From Zobellella denitrificans (GTDB lineage: Bacteria; Pseudomonadota; Gammaproteobacteria; Enterobacterales; Aeromonadaceae), in the NCBI RefSeq assembly GCF_002237365.1, contig NZ_NMUO01000026.1, forward strand, positions 1 to 41,802: 41,802 nucleotides of DNA. The letters run 5' to 3'. The translations under genes were made by a program, and so were the position numbers. How positions within the stretch are numbered: position 1 is the first letter of the stretch; the number at the start of each line of letters is the position of its first letter. Of the stretch, positions 7,990 to 15,925 are shown in pieces. The notes below the pieces were generated by a model. The model did not search any database. It was not told the DNA's origin and saw only the letters and a list, made by a program, of their open reading frames with translations.

Positions 7990-8676
7990 TTAGTCCAGTT
8001 TGAAACGAACGGGGATCTGTACGCGGTGCGCCAGGGCGCGGCCGTTTTCTACATAGGCGGAGAAATGCCATTTGGCGATGGCGGTCAGCGCCGTCTGATC
8101 CAGCACCTTGACGCCGGACGACCTGGCCAGCAATCGCTTGGTCTGCCGGCCGTTTTCATCCAGCCAGACCTCGACTACCACAGTGCCTTCGAGTCCCCGG
8201 CGACGGGCCTGGGACGGATAGGGGATGGGCGCCGGCCGGGTCTTGAAACTGGGGGTGTCAATCCGCTTGGGCGCGCTGCTCTGGGTCACCTGGGGCTGCG
8301 GCTTGGGATCGACCTTGGCGGTTGGCTCGGACACGGGCTCAGGTGCCGGTTTGGGCTCGGGCTTGGGCACCGGCTTGGGCTCGGGTTTGGGCACCGGCTT
8401 GGGCTCGGGCTTGGGCACCGGTTTGGGCTTGGGCTCCGGCTTGGGTTCGGGCTCCGGCAGCGGCGGTGTCGGTTCGGGCCTGGCCACGGCAGGCAACATC
8501 TGCACGCTGATCGGGCCCGGGTTGCTGTCGGGCGCCAGGGTTATTTCCAGCTCCTGGCGCTCCATGGCCTGAACCATCAGCCCGTGCAGGATAACGGAAG
8601 CCAGTGCGAACAGGGTGTAGCGACGAAAACTCAAGGTAAATCCCCGGATCCAGATAGCGATGACATACTGGGGCAA
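7990..8676 (-). CDS. tonB: TonB energy transducer
   Basis: 228 residues. An N-terminal membrane anchor (about 21-38) contains the SxxxH pattern at S27 and H31, as in E. coli TonB. A long Pro-Lys/Pro-Glu rod spans about 70-125 and is built from a repeated PKPEPKPV unit. The C-terminal TonB domain includes 'YPSQARRRGLEGTVVVEVWLDENG', the classic start of the fold that contacts the TonB box of outer-membrane receptors. It is first gene of tonB-exbB-exbD. A good Fur box lies 38-56 bases upstream of its start codon, so iron-repressed expression is expected. Confidence 0.95.
   Translation of the reverse strand: MPQYVIAIWIRGFTLSFRRYTLFALASVILHGLMVQAMERQELEITLAPDSNPGPISVQMLPAVARPEPTPPLPEPEPKPEPKPKPVPKPEPKPVPKPEPKPVPKPEPKPAPEPVSEPTAKVDPKPQPQVTQSSAPKRIDTPSFKTRPAPIPYPSQARRRGLEGTVVVEVWLDENGRQTKRLLARSSGVKVLDQTALTAIAKWHFSAYVENGRALAHRVQIPVRFKLD
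8351..8422 (-). repeat. Three tandem 24-bp repeats in tonB
   Basis: Units 8351-8374, 8375-8398 and 8399-8422 are nearly identical (one or two changes each) and encode the PKPEPKPV repeat of the TonB rod. A shorter degenerate unit follows. Copy number may vary between strains, changing the length of the periplasm-spanning rod. Confidence 0.85.
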
Positions 8677-8713
8677 TAGAATACGTATTTTAAAAAGGAT
8701 GTCTATTGTTATG

Positions 8714-8732
8714 GCTAATGATAACCACTTTC
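8714..8732. promoter_or_regulatory. Fur box upstream of tonB
   Basis: GCTAATGATAACCACTTTC matches the 19-bp Fur consensus GATAATGATAATCATTATC at 15 positions. It sits in the AT-rich gap before tonB, as expected for iron-dependent repression by Fur. It also lies about 50 bases before a strong terminator on the plus strand, so it may control divergent transcripts. Confidence 0.8.
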
Positions 8733-8778
8733 ATTTGTTTTGGCGGCACTTGTCCCGCTGCGCAACAGGCCTGACCAC

Positions 8779-8821
8779 AAGCCAGGGAAGTGACTGAATT
8801 TCCCGGGCTTTTTTGTTTTTT
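8779..8821 (+). terminator. Strong intrinsic terminator without an annotated upstream gene
   Basis: AAGCC-A-GGGAA (8779-8789) pairs with TTCCC-G-GGCTT (8800-8810), one mismatch, and is followed by a T run broken only by one G up to about 8822. It is oriented for the plus strand. The only feature upstream on that strand before tonB is the Fur box region, so either an unseen short RNA (roughly 8733-8821) ends here, or it is an attenuating leader of the CBS-domain gene. Confidence 0.75.
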
Positions 8822-8843
8822 TGTTTGCAAGAGCGGGGCCGCT

Positions 8844-8870
8844 GTGTCACAACATGGTGCATACTATGAT
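8844..8870 (+). promoter_or_regulatory. Candidate promoter of the CBS-domain gene
   Basis: TATGAT (8865-8870) is a good -10; GTGTCA (8844-8849) could serve as -35 but the spacing is only 15 bases. It lies downstream of the terminator, about 37 bases before the start codon of the CBS-domain gene. Confidence 0.3.
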
Positions 8871-8906
8871 GAGCCCCAACGCGAACAAACGAAAAGGAAG
8901 ACCCTC

Positions 8907-9347
8907 ATGGCTGTAGAACATGTCGGCGATATCATGGCCCGCCAGTTGTTGACCCTGAGCCAGGATGCCACCCTGAAGGACGCCCACGATCTGATGCGGG
9001 AGAAAAGCATCCGCCATATTCCGGTGGTGGACAAGGACAGCGGCAAGCTGCTCGGGGTGTTGACCCAGAAGCGGATGATCGCCACCGTCATGAGCCTGCT
9101 GGCGGATTACGGCGTCAGCGCCCTGGAGCGGCGCGAGCGCCAGGTCCGGGTGATGGACATCATCGACTCGGACTTCGAGAGCGTTGACGCCAAGGCTCCG
9201 CTGACCGAGGTGGTGCCCTTTTTCCTTAGCAACAAGCACGGTTGCCTGACGGTGGTGGACCAGGACGGCCGGCTGGAGGGCATGGTCACCTCCTCCGACT
9301 TTGTGCGACTGTGCGCCGAGCTGCTGAAGGAAAGGTCTAAAGCCTGA
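8907..9347 (+). CDS. Two-CBS-domain protein
   Basis: 146 residues consisting almost only of a CBS pair: the first about residues 8-65 ('VGDIMARQLLTLSQDATLKDA ... IRHIPVVD'), the second about 80-140 ('VMDIIDSDFESVDAKAPLTEV ... GCLTVVDQDGRLEGMVTSSDFV'). CBS pairs bind adenosyl nucleotides such as ATP, AMP or SAM and act as energy or signal sensors; stand-alone forms often regulate a separate enzyme or channel. The ATG at 8907 follows a GAAAAGGAAG ribosome site, which decides the start against an in-frame ATG inside the terminator at 8790. The partner is not visible. Confidence 0.85.
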   Translation: MAVEHVGDIMARQLLTLSQDATLKDAHDLMREKSIRHIPVVDKDSGKLLGVLTQKRMIATVMSLLADYGVSALERRERQVRVMDIIDSDFESVDAKAPLTEVVPFFLSNKHGCLTVVDQDGRLEGMVTSSDFVRLCAELLKERSKA

Positions 9348-9375
9348 AGCCTGATGCCGGAAGCCAGAAGCTGGG

Positions 9376-9406
9376 GGCCGGAAGCAAAAGCAGGGCGTTT
9401 CCGGCC
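9376..9406. terminator. Inverted repeat between convergent genes
   Basis: GGCCGGAA (9376-9383) pairs with TTCCGGCC (9399-9406) around a 15-base loop, between the stops of the CBS-domain gene and the DUF502 gene. It has no long T run; a bidirectional stop signal is plausible. The preceding bases contain degenerate GAAGC/CTGAAGC repeats. Confidence 0.4.
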
Positions 9407-9412
9407 TCCAGC

Positions 9413-10006
9413 CTATGGCTTTCCGGTCACGCCGCCGCTGACGATAAAGGTGGTGACGGTGCCGGCGGGGATGTCCAGCGGCCGTACCTTGTCCTTGTCG
9501 ACGATCAGCACATTGCCGGCGAAGTTGTAGGACTGGGGCAGGTAGACGGCGACCTTGTCCTTGAGTCCGAATTCCTCCATTTCCTCCCGGGTGATAAAGC
9601 CCAGCACCATCACTTCTCCCCCCATCAGGCTGACCGCCACCGGCTTGTCGAAGCGTTTGTTGTCGCCGAGCAGGGCATTGAACAGATCCCGCAGGGAATT
9701 GTAGAGCATCTTCACCAGGGGAATGCGGGTGAGGACGGCGTCGAACAGGCTGAGGAAGAAGCGGCCGAGATAAAAAGAAGCAAACATGCCGGTGAGGATG
9801 ATCAGCACCAGGGTCACCAGACCGCCGGCCAGATCCGACACCCAGCCCGCCTCCAGCGCCGGAAACACCAGTTGCAGCAGCGAACCCAGGGCCGAAAACA
9901 GGGTTTCGTTGAGCATGGTGAAGATCAGGTACACCAGGTAGACGGTCAGCACGAAGGGCAGCAGGATCAGCAGGCCCTGGAAGAAAAAGCGGATGAGTCG
10001 TTGCAT
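9413..10006 (-). CDS. DUF502-family inner-membrane protein
   Basis: 197 residues from the ATG at 10006; the alternative 10 residues upstream lacks support. Two membrane segments (about 5-32 and 50-82) are followed by the characteristic 'RIPLVKMLYNSLRDLFNALLG' and a soluble part with 'VAVSLMGGEVMVLGFITRE' and 'VYLPQSYNFAGNVLIVDKDKV'. This order is diagnostic for DUF502. The family has no settled biochemical role. It is convergent with the CBS-domain gene. Confidence 0.88.
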   Translation of the reverse strand: MQRLIRFFFQGLLILLPFVLTVYLVYLIFTMLNETLFSALGSLLQLVFPALEAGWVSDLAGGLVTLVLIILTGMFASFYLGRFFLSLFDAVLTRIPLVKMLYNSLRDLFNALLGDNKRFDKPVAVSLMGGEVMVLGFITREEMEEFGLKDKVAVYLPQSYNFAGNVLIVDKDKVRPLDIPAGTVTTFIVSGGVTGKP

Positions 10007-10101
10007 GTCCGGGTTCCTTGAAAGGGGAAGGAGCATGATGGCAGAACTTTGGCCGAATGCCAGCCCGGCCGGGCCTGGCAGAGTCAGGACGGGTCGTGGG
10101 G

Positions 10102-10395
10102 CTAGTGCCGGCCTGCCAGGCCGCGCAGGACGTTCAGCCAGCGGGCGTACCAGGGCGGGCTGAACCGCCGGCTCTGTTCGGCGGCGAACAGCGCCTTTTG
10201 CAGCAGCAGGGAGCTGGGCCTGTGACCGTAGTGGGCGTGCCAGCTGCGAGCCACTTCATCCAGGATCAGCCGGCACTGGTGATCGTAGAGGGTATCATTG
10301 TTGTAGGAAGGCGGGCTCCGGCGGTAATCCACCCCGTAGTGATCCAGGATGCGGCGAAAGCTGGCCACCAGTTGCCGGTATTCGTGTTGGTTCAT
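10102..10395 (-). CDS. Hypothetical protein, 97 residues
   Basis: A soluble, basic and aromatic-rich protein (MNQHEYRQLVASFRRIL...) with no signal peptide or membrane segment. It starts at the ATG at 10395 behind a GGAGCGC ribosome site. Codon use is like that of neighbouring genes, and the amphipathic helices at both ends suggest it is real. I do not recognise the family. It is in the same direction as the DUF502 gene, separated by 95 bases. Confidence 0.6.
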   Translation of the reverse strand: MNQHEYRQLVASFRRILDHYGVDYRRSPPSYNNDTLYDHQCRLILDEVARSWHAHYGHRPSSLLLQKALFAAEQSRRFSPPWYARWLNVLRGLAGRH

Positions 10396-10602
10396 GCGCG
10401 CTCCTCTGTTGCTTCAAGTATACGCCGCCAGCCGTGCCATTCTGGCTCTTTTCTGCCCATTCGCCGCCATCAGGGTAAAATAACCGGTTTTTCACCGACA
10501 TCAGGCTTTGCAAGGCCGCCCGGCCTTGGTATGGTGGGGGCGGTTGCGTAAAAGAGAAATCACTGTATGTCAAATAACGAGTGATTTTTCTTTAAGTTTG
10601 GT

Positions 10603-10620
10603 TGTAAAGATTTATTTACA
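10603..10620 (+). promoter_or_regulatory. TyrR box before aroF
   Basis: TGTAAAGATTTATTTACA fits TGTAAA-N6-TTTACA with no mismatch. It ends 15 bases before the aroF start codon, overlapping the leader just before the ribosome site. TyrR with tyrosine represses aroF-tyrA in enteric bacteria. A second, weaker match further upstream is not convincing. Confidence 0.85.
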
Positions 10621-10635
10621 TGTGAGGATGTCATC

Positions 10636-11706
<1,071 letters not shown>

Positions 11707-11832
11707 GCCGCCGGCTCGCCTCCTTGAACCTGAGCCCGTGCCGGCGGATGACTGTCGCCGGCGGCCAATAGCGGGCATAATAGAGCACCGTGTCCGGGAA
11801 GGGCCGGTGCTTTTGTAATTGGGATGAAGCCA

Positions 11833-12963
11833 ATGGTAGATGAATTGCAGGTCCTGCGGGATCAGATTGACGAGGTCGACCAGCAGTTGGTCGAACTGTT
11901 TGCCCGCCGGTTGAAACTGGTGGCGGGCGTGGGTGAAGTAAAAAGCCGCCAGGGCGTGCCCATCTATGCGCCCGACCGGGAAGCCGCCATGCTGGCCCGG
12001 CGCCGTGCCGAGGCCGAGGCGAAAGGCGTACCGCCAGACCTGATTGAAGATGTGCTGCGCCGCGCCATGCGCGAGTCCTACGCCAGCGAGAAGGATACCG
12101 GCTTCAAATGCATCAAGCCGGAGCTGTCCAAGGCGGTGGTGATCGGCGGCGCCGGCCAGCTCGGCGGTCTGTTCGCCCACCTGCTGCGCTTGTCCGGCTA
12201 CCCGGTCGAGATCCTGGAAAAGGATGACTGGGACGGGGCCGACGCCCTGTTGGGCGACGCGGGCCTGGTGGTGATTGCCGTGCCCATCGACCAGACGGTG
12301 GCGGTGATCGAGCGGCTGCCGGTGCTGCCCGCCGACTGCCTGCTGGTGGACCTGACCAGCGTCAAGAGCGAGCCGCTGGCGGCCATGCTCAAGGCCCACA
12401 CCGGCCCGGTGCTGGGGCTGCACCCCATGTTCGGCCCCGACGTGTCCAGCCTGGCCAAGCAGGTGATCATCTACAGCGACGGCCGCGGCGCCGGTCAGTA
12501 CGAATGGCTGCTGGCCCAGATGCGGATCTGGGGCGCCCGGCTGCAGGCGGTGTCGGCGCAAGAACACGACCAGGCCATGAGCCTGGTGCAGGCCCTGCGC
12601 CACTTCACCAGCTTCGCCTACGGTGCCCACCTGTGCGCCGAGCAGGCGGATCTGGCCCAGCTGCTGCGCCTGAGCTCGCCCATATACCGGCTGGAGCTGG
12701 CCATGGTGGGCCGGTTGTTCGCCCAGGATCCGGCGCTGTACGCGGACATCATTTTGTCCTCGCCCCGCAACCTGGAGATGATAAGACGCTACCACCGCCG
12801 CTTCGGTGAGTTGCTGGATCAGCTGGAAAATGGCGGACGTGAGGCTTTTATCGAGCAGTTCGCCACCGTTAGCGCCTTCTTCGGCGACTATGCCGACATC
12901 TTCCTCAAGGAAAGCCGACTGCTGCTGGCCCAGGCCAACGACAGCCGCCACCACCAGGACTGA
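11833..12963 (+). CDS. tyrA: Chorismate mutase / prephenate dehydrogenase
   Basis: 376 residues. The start at 11833 ([16 protein letters not shown]) is preferred over 11824 because it aligns with E. coli TyrA (MVAEL...) and has a GGGATGAAG ribosome site at the right distance. Chorismate mutase is about 1-90; the NAD-binding motif GGAGQLGG is at 105-112; 'GLHPMFGPD' carries the catalytic histidine. It turns chorismate into prephenate, then into 4-hydroxyphenylpyruvate for tyrosine. It is second gene of the aroF-tyrA operon (126-bp gap with GC-rich hairpin potential). Confidence 0.96.
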   Translation: MVDELQVLRDQIDEVDQQLVELFARRLKLVAGVGEVKSRQGVPIYAPDREAAMLARRRAEAEAKGVPPDLIEDVLRRAMRESYASEKDTGFKCIKPELSKAVVIGGAGQLGGLFAHLLRLSGYPVEILEKDDWDGADALLGDAGLVVIAVPIDQTVAVIERLPVLPADCLLVDLTSVKSEPLAAMLKAHTGPVLGLHPMFGPDVSSLAKQVIIYSDGRGAGQYEWLLAQMRIWGARLQAVSAQEHDQAMSLVQALRHFTSFAYGAHLCAEQADLAQLLRLSSPIYRLELAMVGRLFAQDPALYADIILSSPRNLEMIRRYHRRFGELLDQLENGGREAFIEQFATVSAFFGDYADIFLKESRLLLAQANDSRHHQD

Positions 12964-12973
12964 CGCGACCCAA

Positions 12974-12998
12974 AAAGGCCTGGGTCTCCCGGGCCTTT
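12974..12998 (+). terminator. Hairpin after tyrA (first of two)
   Basis: AAAGGCCTGGG (12974-12984) pairs with CCCGGGCCTTT (12988-12998), with one G-U pair and a 3-base loop, 11 bases after the tyrA stop. The T run is only three bases. A near copy follows at 13042. Confidence 0.65.
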
Positions 12999-13041
12999 GG
13001 CCGACTTATTCGGTCATTACAACGCCTTTGTCATCAAACTG

Positions 13042-13067
13042 AAAAGGCCCGGTTTCCCGGGCCTTTT
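13042..13067. terminator. Bidirectional terminator between tyrA and pheA (second of two)
   Basis: AAAAGGCCCGG (13042-13052) pairs perfectly with CCGGGCCTTTT (13057-13067) around a 4-base loop. T runs on both strands let it serve tyrA (plus) and pheA (minus, stop at 13079). Its stem is nearly the same as that of the hairpin at 12974-12998, suggesting a duplication. Confidence 0.8.
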
Positions 13068-13078
13068 TACTGTCCGCG

Positions 13079-14968
13079 TTATCCCCGGTACAGCCGGTGG
13101 GCGAGGGGGGCGAGGGCATCTGCCTGCTGGCCGTCGGCCAGTTCGACGCAGAAGCCCTGCAGGCCCGCTTCCTTCAGGGCGTGGGCGAGCCCGGGCGCCA
13201 GCGCATCGTTGCCGTCGAGCCGGCCGAGCAGGGGCAGGTGGGTCTGCTGCTGCAGGGCCAGCAGTCCGGCCAGGGGCAGCCCCCGCTCGTCGAGCAGGGC
13301 CAGTTGCTGGTTGCCTTCGCTCAGGATGAGCTCGGCGTCCGCCAGCGAGGCGGCGGCGTCCTGCTGCAGGGGCAGCAGCAGGGGGCGGGTACAGCGGCCG
13401 GCGGCGATCAGCAGTTCGCTCCGCAGGGCCTGCTCCGGCTGCAGCAGCAGCAGGTCGAGGTATTCCGCCGCCCGGTTGAGTTCTTCCGCCTTGCTCACCC
13501 TGGTCATGGCCGCCAGATCGAAGCGGGCCGCCACCTCGCGCAACCGCTGCAGGTGCTGCAGCCCCTGCTGGATATCGCCGTTGTCGAAGCAGGGCACGGC
13601 CAGCACCTGGCCGCCGCTTTCCTTCAGCTTGCGGGCGGCTTCCTGCAACTGCTGATCCCCGGGCCAGGCGGGCAGCATGGCGATCAGCAGGGGCTCATCG
13701 GTGCCCAGGTAGAAGCGGCCCACCTGCAGGCGGGTGTCGTCGTGCTTGTAGGCTCGGCTGTGGCGGGGCTGCTTGTCCTCGGCCGGCGCCGCGGCCTGGC
13801 CCTGGCTGAGGGCGCCGGAGGGGATCCGGGTCGGCGCCACTTCGGCGCTGGGATAGCAGCCCAGCACCTTGATAAAGCGGGTGATGCGGCCCAGCTCCTT
13901 CAGCGCCGACTGCATCTCGGGACTGTTGACGTTGGCGGCGACGTCCACGTAGAACATCTCTTCCCAGGGATTGCCGATGATGGGGCGGGATTCCAGCTTG
14001 GTCATGGTGATGTCGTGGCTGCGCAGCACCAGCAGGGCCTCCACCAGGGCGCCGCTCTGCTGGCCGGTGGACATGATGAAGCTGGTCTTGGCCGGGATTT
14101 GCTCGGCCACGTCGATGGGCTTGCGCGCCACCACGATAAAGCGGGTCATGTTCTGCTTCTGGTTGGCCAGGCCGCGCACCAGCGGCTTGAGACCGTGCAG
14201 CTCGCCGCCGTCGGCGCTGCCCATGGCGCCCACGTCCGGGCGCTTGAGGCCGGCCACCAGCTCCATGGCGTTGGAGGAGGCGGCGCAGAACTCCACCTTG
14301 ACCCCGGGCAGCGTCTTCAGGTACTGGGAGCACTGCTGGTACACCTGGGGGTGGGTGTAGAGGGTCTTCAACTGGCTGACGTCGGTGTCCACCGCCACCA
14401 GCAGGCAGTGCTCTATGGGCTGGGTCAGCTCGCCGACGATGGACAGGCTGGTGTGCTGCATCAGATCGAAGACGTCGTTGATGGAGCCGGAGCTGGTGTT
14501 CTCGATGGGCAGTATGCCGTACTGGGCCTGGCCCGATTCCACGGTGTCGAGGATCTGCTGGAAGGTCTCGCAGCTGTGCTCGATGATGCCGGCCTGGAAG
14601 CGGGACAGGTACTTGCGGGCCGCCAGGTTGGAGTAGGAGCCGCGCAGGCCGAGGAAGGCGACGCTGATGGACGGCACCTGGTCCTGGGGGTTGAGCAGAT
14701 CCTGCAGCAGCGCCTGCTGGGACAGCACCGAGTCTTCGATGATGGTGTGGTAGAGGCGGGTAACATAGTGGGCGTCCAGGCCGAGCTGCCGGCCCTGGTT
14801 GACAAGCTCCACCAGCAGCGCCTGCTCCCGCTCCTGGTCCCGTATCGGCCTGGGGTTTTCCAGCTTGGCGCGGGCCACCTCCAGGCTCAGGGCCTTGCGC
14901 CTGGCCAGCAGGGTCAGCAGCTCGCTGTCCAGGCGGGTGATGTGGGTTCTGATCTCGTCCAGATTCAT
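13079..14968 (-). CDS. pheA: Chorismate mutase / prephenate dehydratase with extra DAHP-synthase-like C-terminal domain
   Basis: 629 residues against 386 in E. coli. The standard enzyme is complete: chorismate mutase (1-90), prephenate dehydratase (about 103-285, with NMTRF at 273-277) and an ACT domain (about 294-372, with GALVEAL at 306-312 and ESRP at 326-329, the Phe feedback site). It makes phenylpyruvate. After a linker (about 374-412) comes a domain of about 215 residues whose order of segments follows a class I-beta DAHP synthase: 'LLIAMLPAWPG' where the enzyme has IAGPCS, 'LQEAARKLKESGGQVLAVPCF', 'ILSEGNQQ' at 548-555, 'DERG' at 560-563, 'THLPLL' at 576-581 and 'FCVEL' at 606-610. 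The catalytic Cys, KPR, KRG and metal-binding His are lost, so it is probably not active but structural or regulatory. This domain relationship is my inference from sequence pattern. Expression is controlled by the pheL attenuator. Confidence 0.93.
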   Translation of the reverse strand: MNLDEIRTHITRLDSELLTLLARRKALSLEVARAKLENPRPIRDQEREQALLVELVNQGRQLGLDAHYVTRLYHTIIEDSVLSQQALLQDLLNPQDQVPSISVAFLGLRGSYSNLAARKYLSRFQAGIIEHSCETFQQILDTVESGQAQYGILPIENTSSGSINDVFDLMQHTSLSIVGELTQPIEHCLLVAVDTDVSQLKTLYTHPQVYQQCSQYLKTLPGVKVEFCAASSNAMELVAGLKRPDVGAMGSADGGELHGLKPLVRGLANQKQNMTRFIVVARKPIDVAEQIPAKTSFIMSTGQQSGALVEALLVLRSHDITMTKLESRPIIGNPWEEMFYVDVAANVNSPEMQSALKELGRITRFIKVLGCYPSAEVAPTRIPSGALSQGQAAAPAEDKQPRHSRAYKHDDTRLQVGRFYLGTDEPLLIAMLPAWPGDQQLQEAARKLKESGGQVLAVPCFDNGDIQQGLQHLQRLREVAARFDLAAMTRVSKAEELNRAAEYLDLLLLQPEQALRSELLIAAGRCTRPLLLPLQQDAAASLADAELILSEGNQQLALLDERGLPLAGLLALQQQTHLPLLGRLDGNDALAPGLAHALKEAGLQGFCVELADGQQADALAPLAHRLYRG

Positions 14969-15002
14969 GAGTAGGGCTTCCTTCGTCGCCAGTCCGGCTG
15001 AA

Positions 15003-15028
15003 TAAAAAAGCCTCCCGGTGGGAGGCTT
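15003..15028 (-). terminator. pheA attenuator terminator
   Basis: On the minus strand AAGCCTCCC-ACC-GGGAGGCTT is followed by a T run (plus-strand A run 15003-15009). It lies between the pheL leader peptide and the pheA start (34 bases before it). This is the expected place for a terminator that forms when phenylalanyl-tRNA is plentiful. Confidence 0.9.
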
Positions 15029-15076
15029 GGCGGTTCGTCTTTCGCTTGTTTCTTGCTTGCGCCAATGCCTCCCGTG

Positions 15077-15121
15077 TCAGGATGCAAAAAAGAAGTGAAA
15101 GAAAAACAGGGATACGGGCAT
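15077..15121 (-). CDS. pheL: pheA leader peptide
   Basis: A 14-residue peptide, MPVSLFFFHFFFAS, with six phenylalanines in seven consecutive positions. The E. coli PheL peptide ([15 protein letters not shown]) has the same double FFF pattern. Ribosome stalling at the Phe codons when Phe-tRNA is scarce would prevent the attenuator at 15003-15028 from forming and let pheA be transcribed. The position between raiA and pheA is the same as in E. coli. The ribosome site is weak (no clear GGAG), which lowers certainty about translation, but the composition and location are very specific. Confidence 0.9.
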   Translation of the reverse strand: MPVSLFFFHFFFAS

Positions 15122-15155
15122 CTTAGGGTCGCAACGGCCATGGGTAACCCCCATA

Positions 15156-15184
15156 GGAATACTGAAAAGCGCCGGCGCTGGCAA
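15156..15184 (-). promoter_or_regulatory. Candidate pheL-pheA promoter
   Basis: On the minus strand TTGCCA (15184-15179, 5 of 6) and TATTCC (15161-15156) are spaced by 17 bases. Transcription would start near 15149, about 28 bases before the pheL ATG. The -10 element is weak. Confidence 0.35.
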
Positions 15185-15222
15185 GCCCTTTGCCGGATTT
15201 TTTGGCCTTCGGTCCGGTAAAA

Positions 15223-15254
15223 GCACAAAAACGGCCTTGCGGCCGTTTTTGTGC
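15223..15254 (-). terminator. raiA terminator
   Basis: GCACAAAAACGGCC (15223-15236) pairs perfectly with 15241-15254 around a 4-base loop; the A/T parts of the stem give the U tract on the minus strand. It begins 11 bases after the raiA stop. Confidence 0.85.
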
Positions 15255-15265
15255 GGATGAGGGGA

Positions 15266-15592
15266 TTATTCGTCTTCTTCGATTATCGGTTGGGTCACGT
15301 TGGCCCGCTGGGCCAGGGGTTTTTCCGCGTAGCGGCCGAGCTGGCGTTCCAGCTTCTGCCCCAGTTCGTTGATGGCGGCGTAGAGATCTTCATGTTCCGC
15401 CTGGGCAAAGAGGGTGTCGTTAGGCACTCCCGCCTTGGCTTCCACCAGGTAATTCAGGCCTTCTTTCTGAATCACCACATGGGGGTTGATAAGCACGATT
15501 CGGCGCCGGTTGAGTTTGTCGAAACGACTTTCGATCCGTTCACGAATGGCGGGAGAAATGTCGACGACATGGCTGGTAATCGCAATAGACAT
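15266..15592 (-). CDS. raiA: Ribosome-associated inhibitor / hibernation factor RaiA (YfiA)
   Basis: 108 residues, the short RaiA/HPF form, starting MSIAITSHVVDISPAIRERIESRFDKL and ending in an acidic tail (IEEDE). These proteins bind the small ribosomal subunit at the mRNA/tRNA channel and silence ribosomes in stationary phase or cold. The tail of about 13 residues is characteristic of RaiA as opposed to the shorter HPF. Its place just upstream of pheL-pheA is conserved with E. coli. A CRP-like site lies 65-80 bases upstream of the start codon. Confidence 0.93.
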   Translation of the reverse strand: MSIAITSHVVDISPAIRERIESRFDKLNRRRIVLINPHVVIQKEGLNYLVEAKAGVPNDTLFAQAEHEDLYAAINELGQKLERQLGRYAEKPLAQRANVTQPIIEEDE

Positions 15593-15657
15593 AGGGACCC
15601 CCTTGCTGTTTCTTCGTTTGTGTTCGACTTCAGGTTACCCGGGCGGGGAATTAATTT

Positions 15658-15673
15658 TGTGATTGAAATCAAG
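15658..15673. promoter_or_regulatory. CRP-like site before raiA
   Basis: TGTGATTGAAATCAAG has the perfect half-site TGTGA, N6, and TCA of the second half, with AT-rich flanks as in known sites. It is in the raiA-slt gap, on the raiA side. cAMP-CRP control of raiA is known in E. coli, so the function fits, but the second half-site is imperfect. Confidence 0.4.
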
Positions 15674-15891
15674 TTTTTGTCGGCCGATACCGGGCTGCGG
15701 CAATATTTGTGAGCCAGCCGCGGCTCCGGCCAAAAAGCCCTTGTCAGCTGGGTGCGAAACAGGACAGACTCGAACGGATAAACTCTCCGTCCACTCCTGC
15801 CGGTCGTCCGCTGACGAGTCACCGCCGCCGCTGTCTCAGGATCGGGGAGAATTTGCCGTGCCCCATTGGCAGCCCTCCCCGTATTCCTTAG

Positions 15892-15903
15892 GATAGCGCT
15901 ATC
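15892..15903. promoter_or_regulatory. Palindrome just upstream of slt
   Basis: GATAGCGCTATC is a perfect 12-base palindrome, extendable to TA.GATAGCGCTATC.TA with one unpaired base pair each side. It ends 22 bases before the slt GTG start, where a repressor would block initiation. The binding factor is unknown. Confidence 0.35.
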
Positions 15904-15925
15904 TTATTAGAAGAGGGGTGGAGCC

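Larger units (their letters stand above)
15593..15925. other. Divergent control region between raiA and slt
   Basis: 333 bases without a gene. It holds the raiA leader (15593-15650), the CRP-like site, a GC-rich middle part in which I see no signal, and the slt promoter side with the palindrome at 15892-15903. Short open frames on both strands look like chance. Confidence 0.6.

Noticed and set aside
8351-8440. Short direct repeats that might suggest a CRISPR array
   Set aside because: Units are contiguous without spacers, in frame with tonB, and encode the Pro-Lys/Pro-Glu rod. No CRISPR array or cas gene is seen in the window.
10543-10571. TTGCGT / TATGTC promoter and second TyrR box before aroF
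   Set aside because: Only half of each hexamer matches and the second TyrR-like match is poor; the true aroF promoter cannot be fixed by eye.
11707-11832. Hairpin between aroF and tyrA as terminator
   Set aside because: The CCGGCGG/CCGCCGG-type pairings are imperfect and no T run follows; the two genes are expected to be co-transcribed.
13097-14974. Very long open frame (625 codons) on the plus strand opposite pheA
   Set aside because: It mirrors pheA in a GC-rich region where the opposite strand stays open by codon bias; the product is low-complexity Gly/Gln/Leu and has no known domains.
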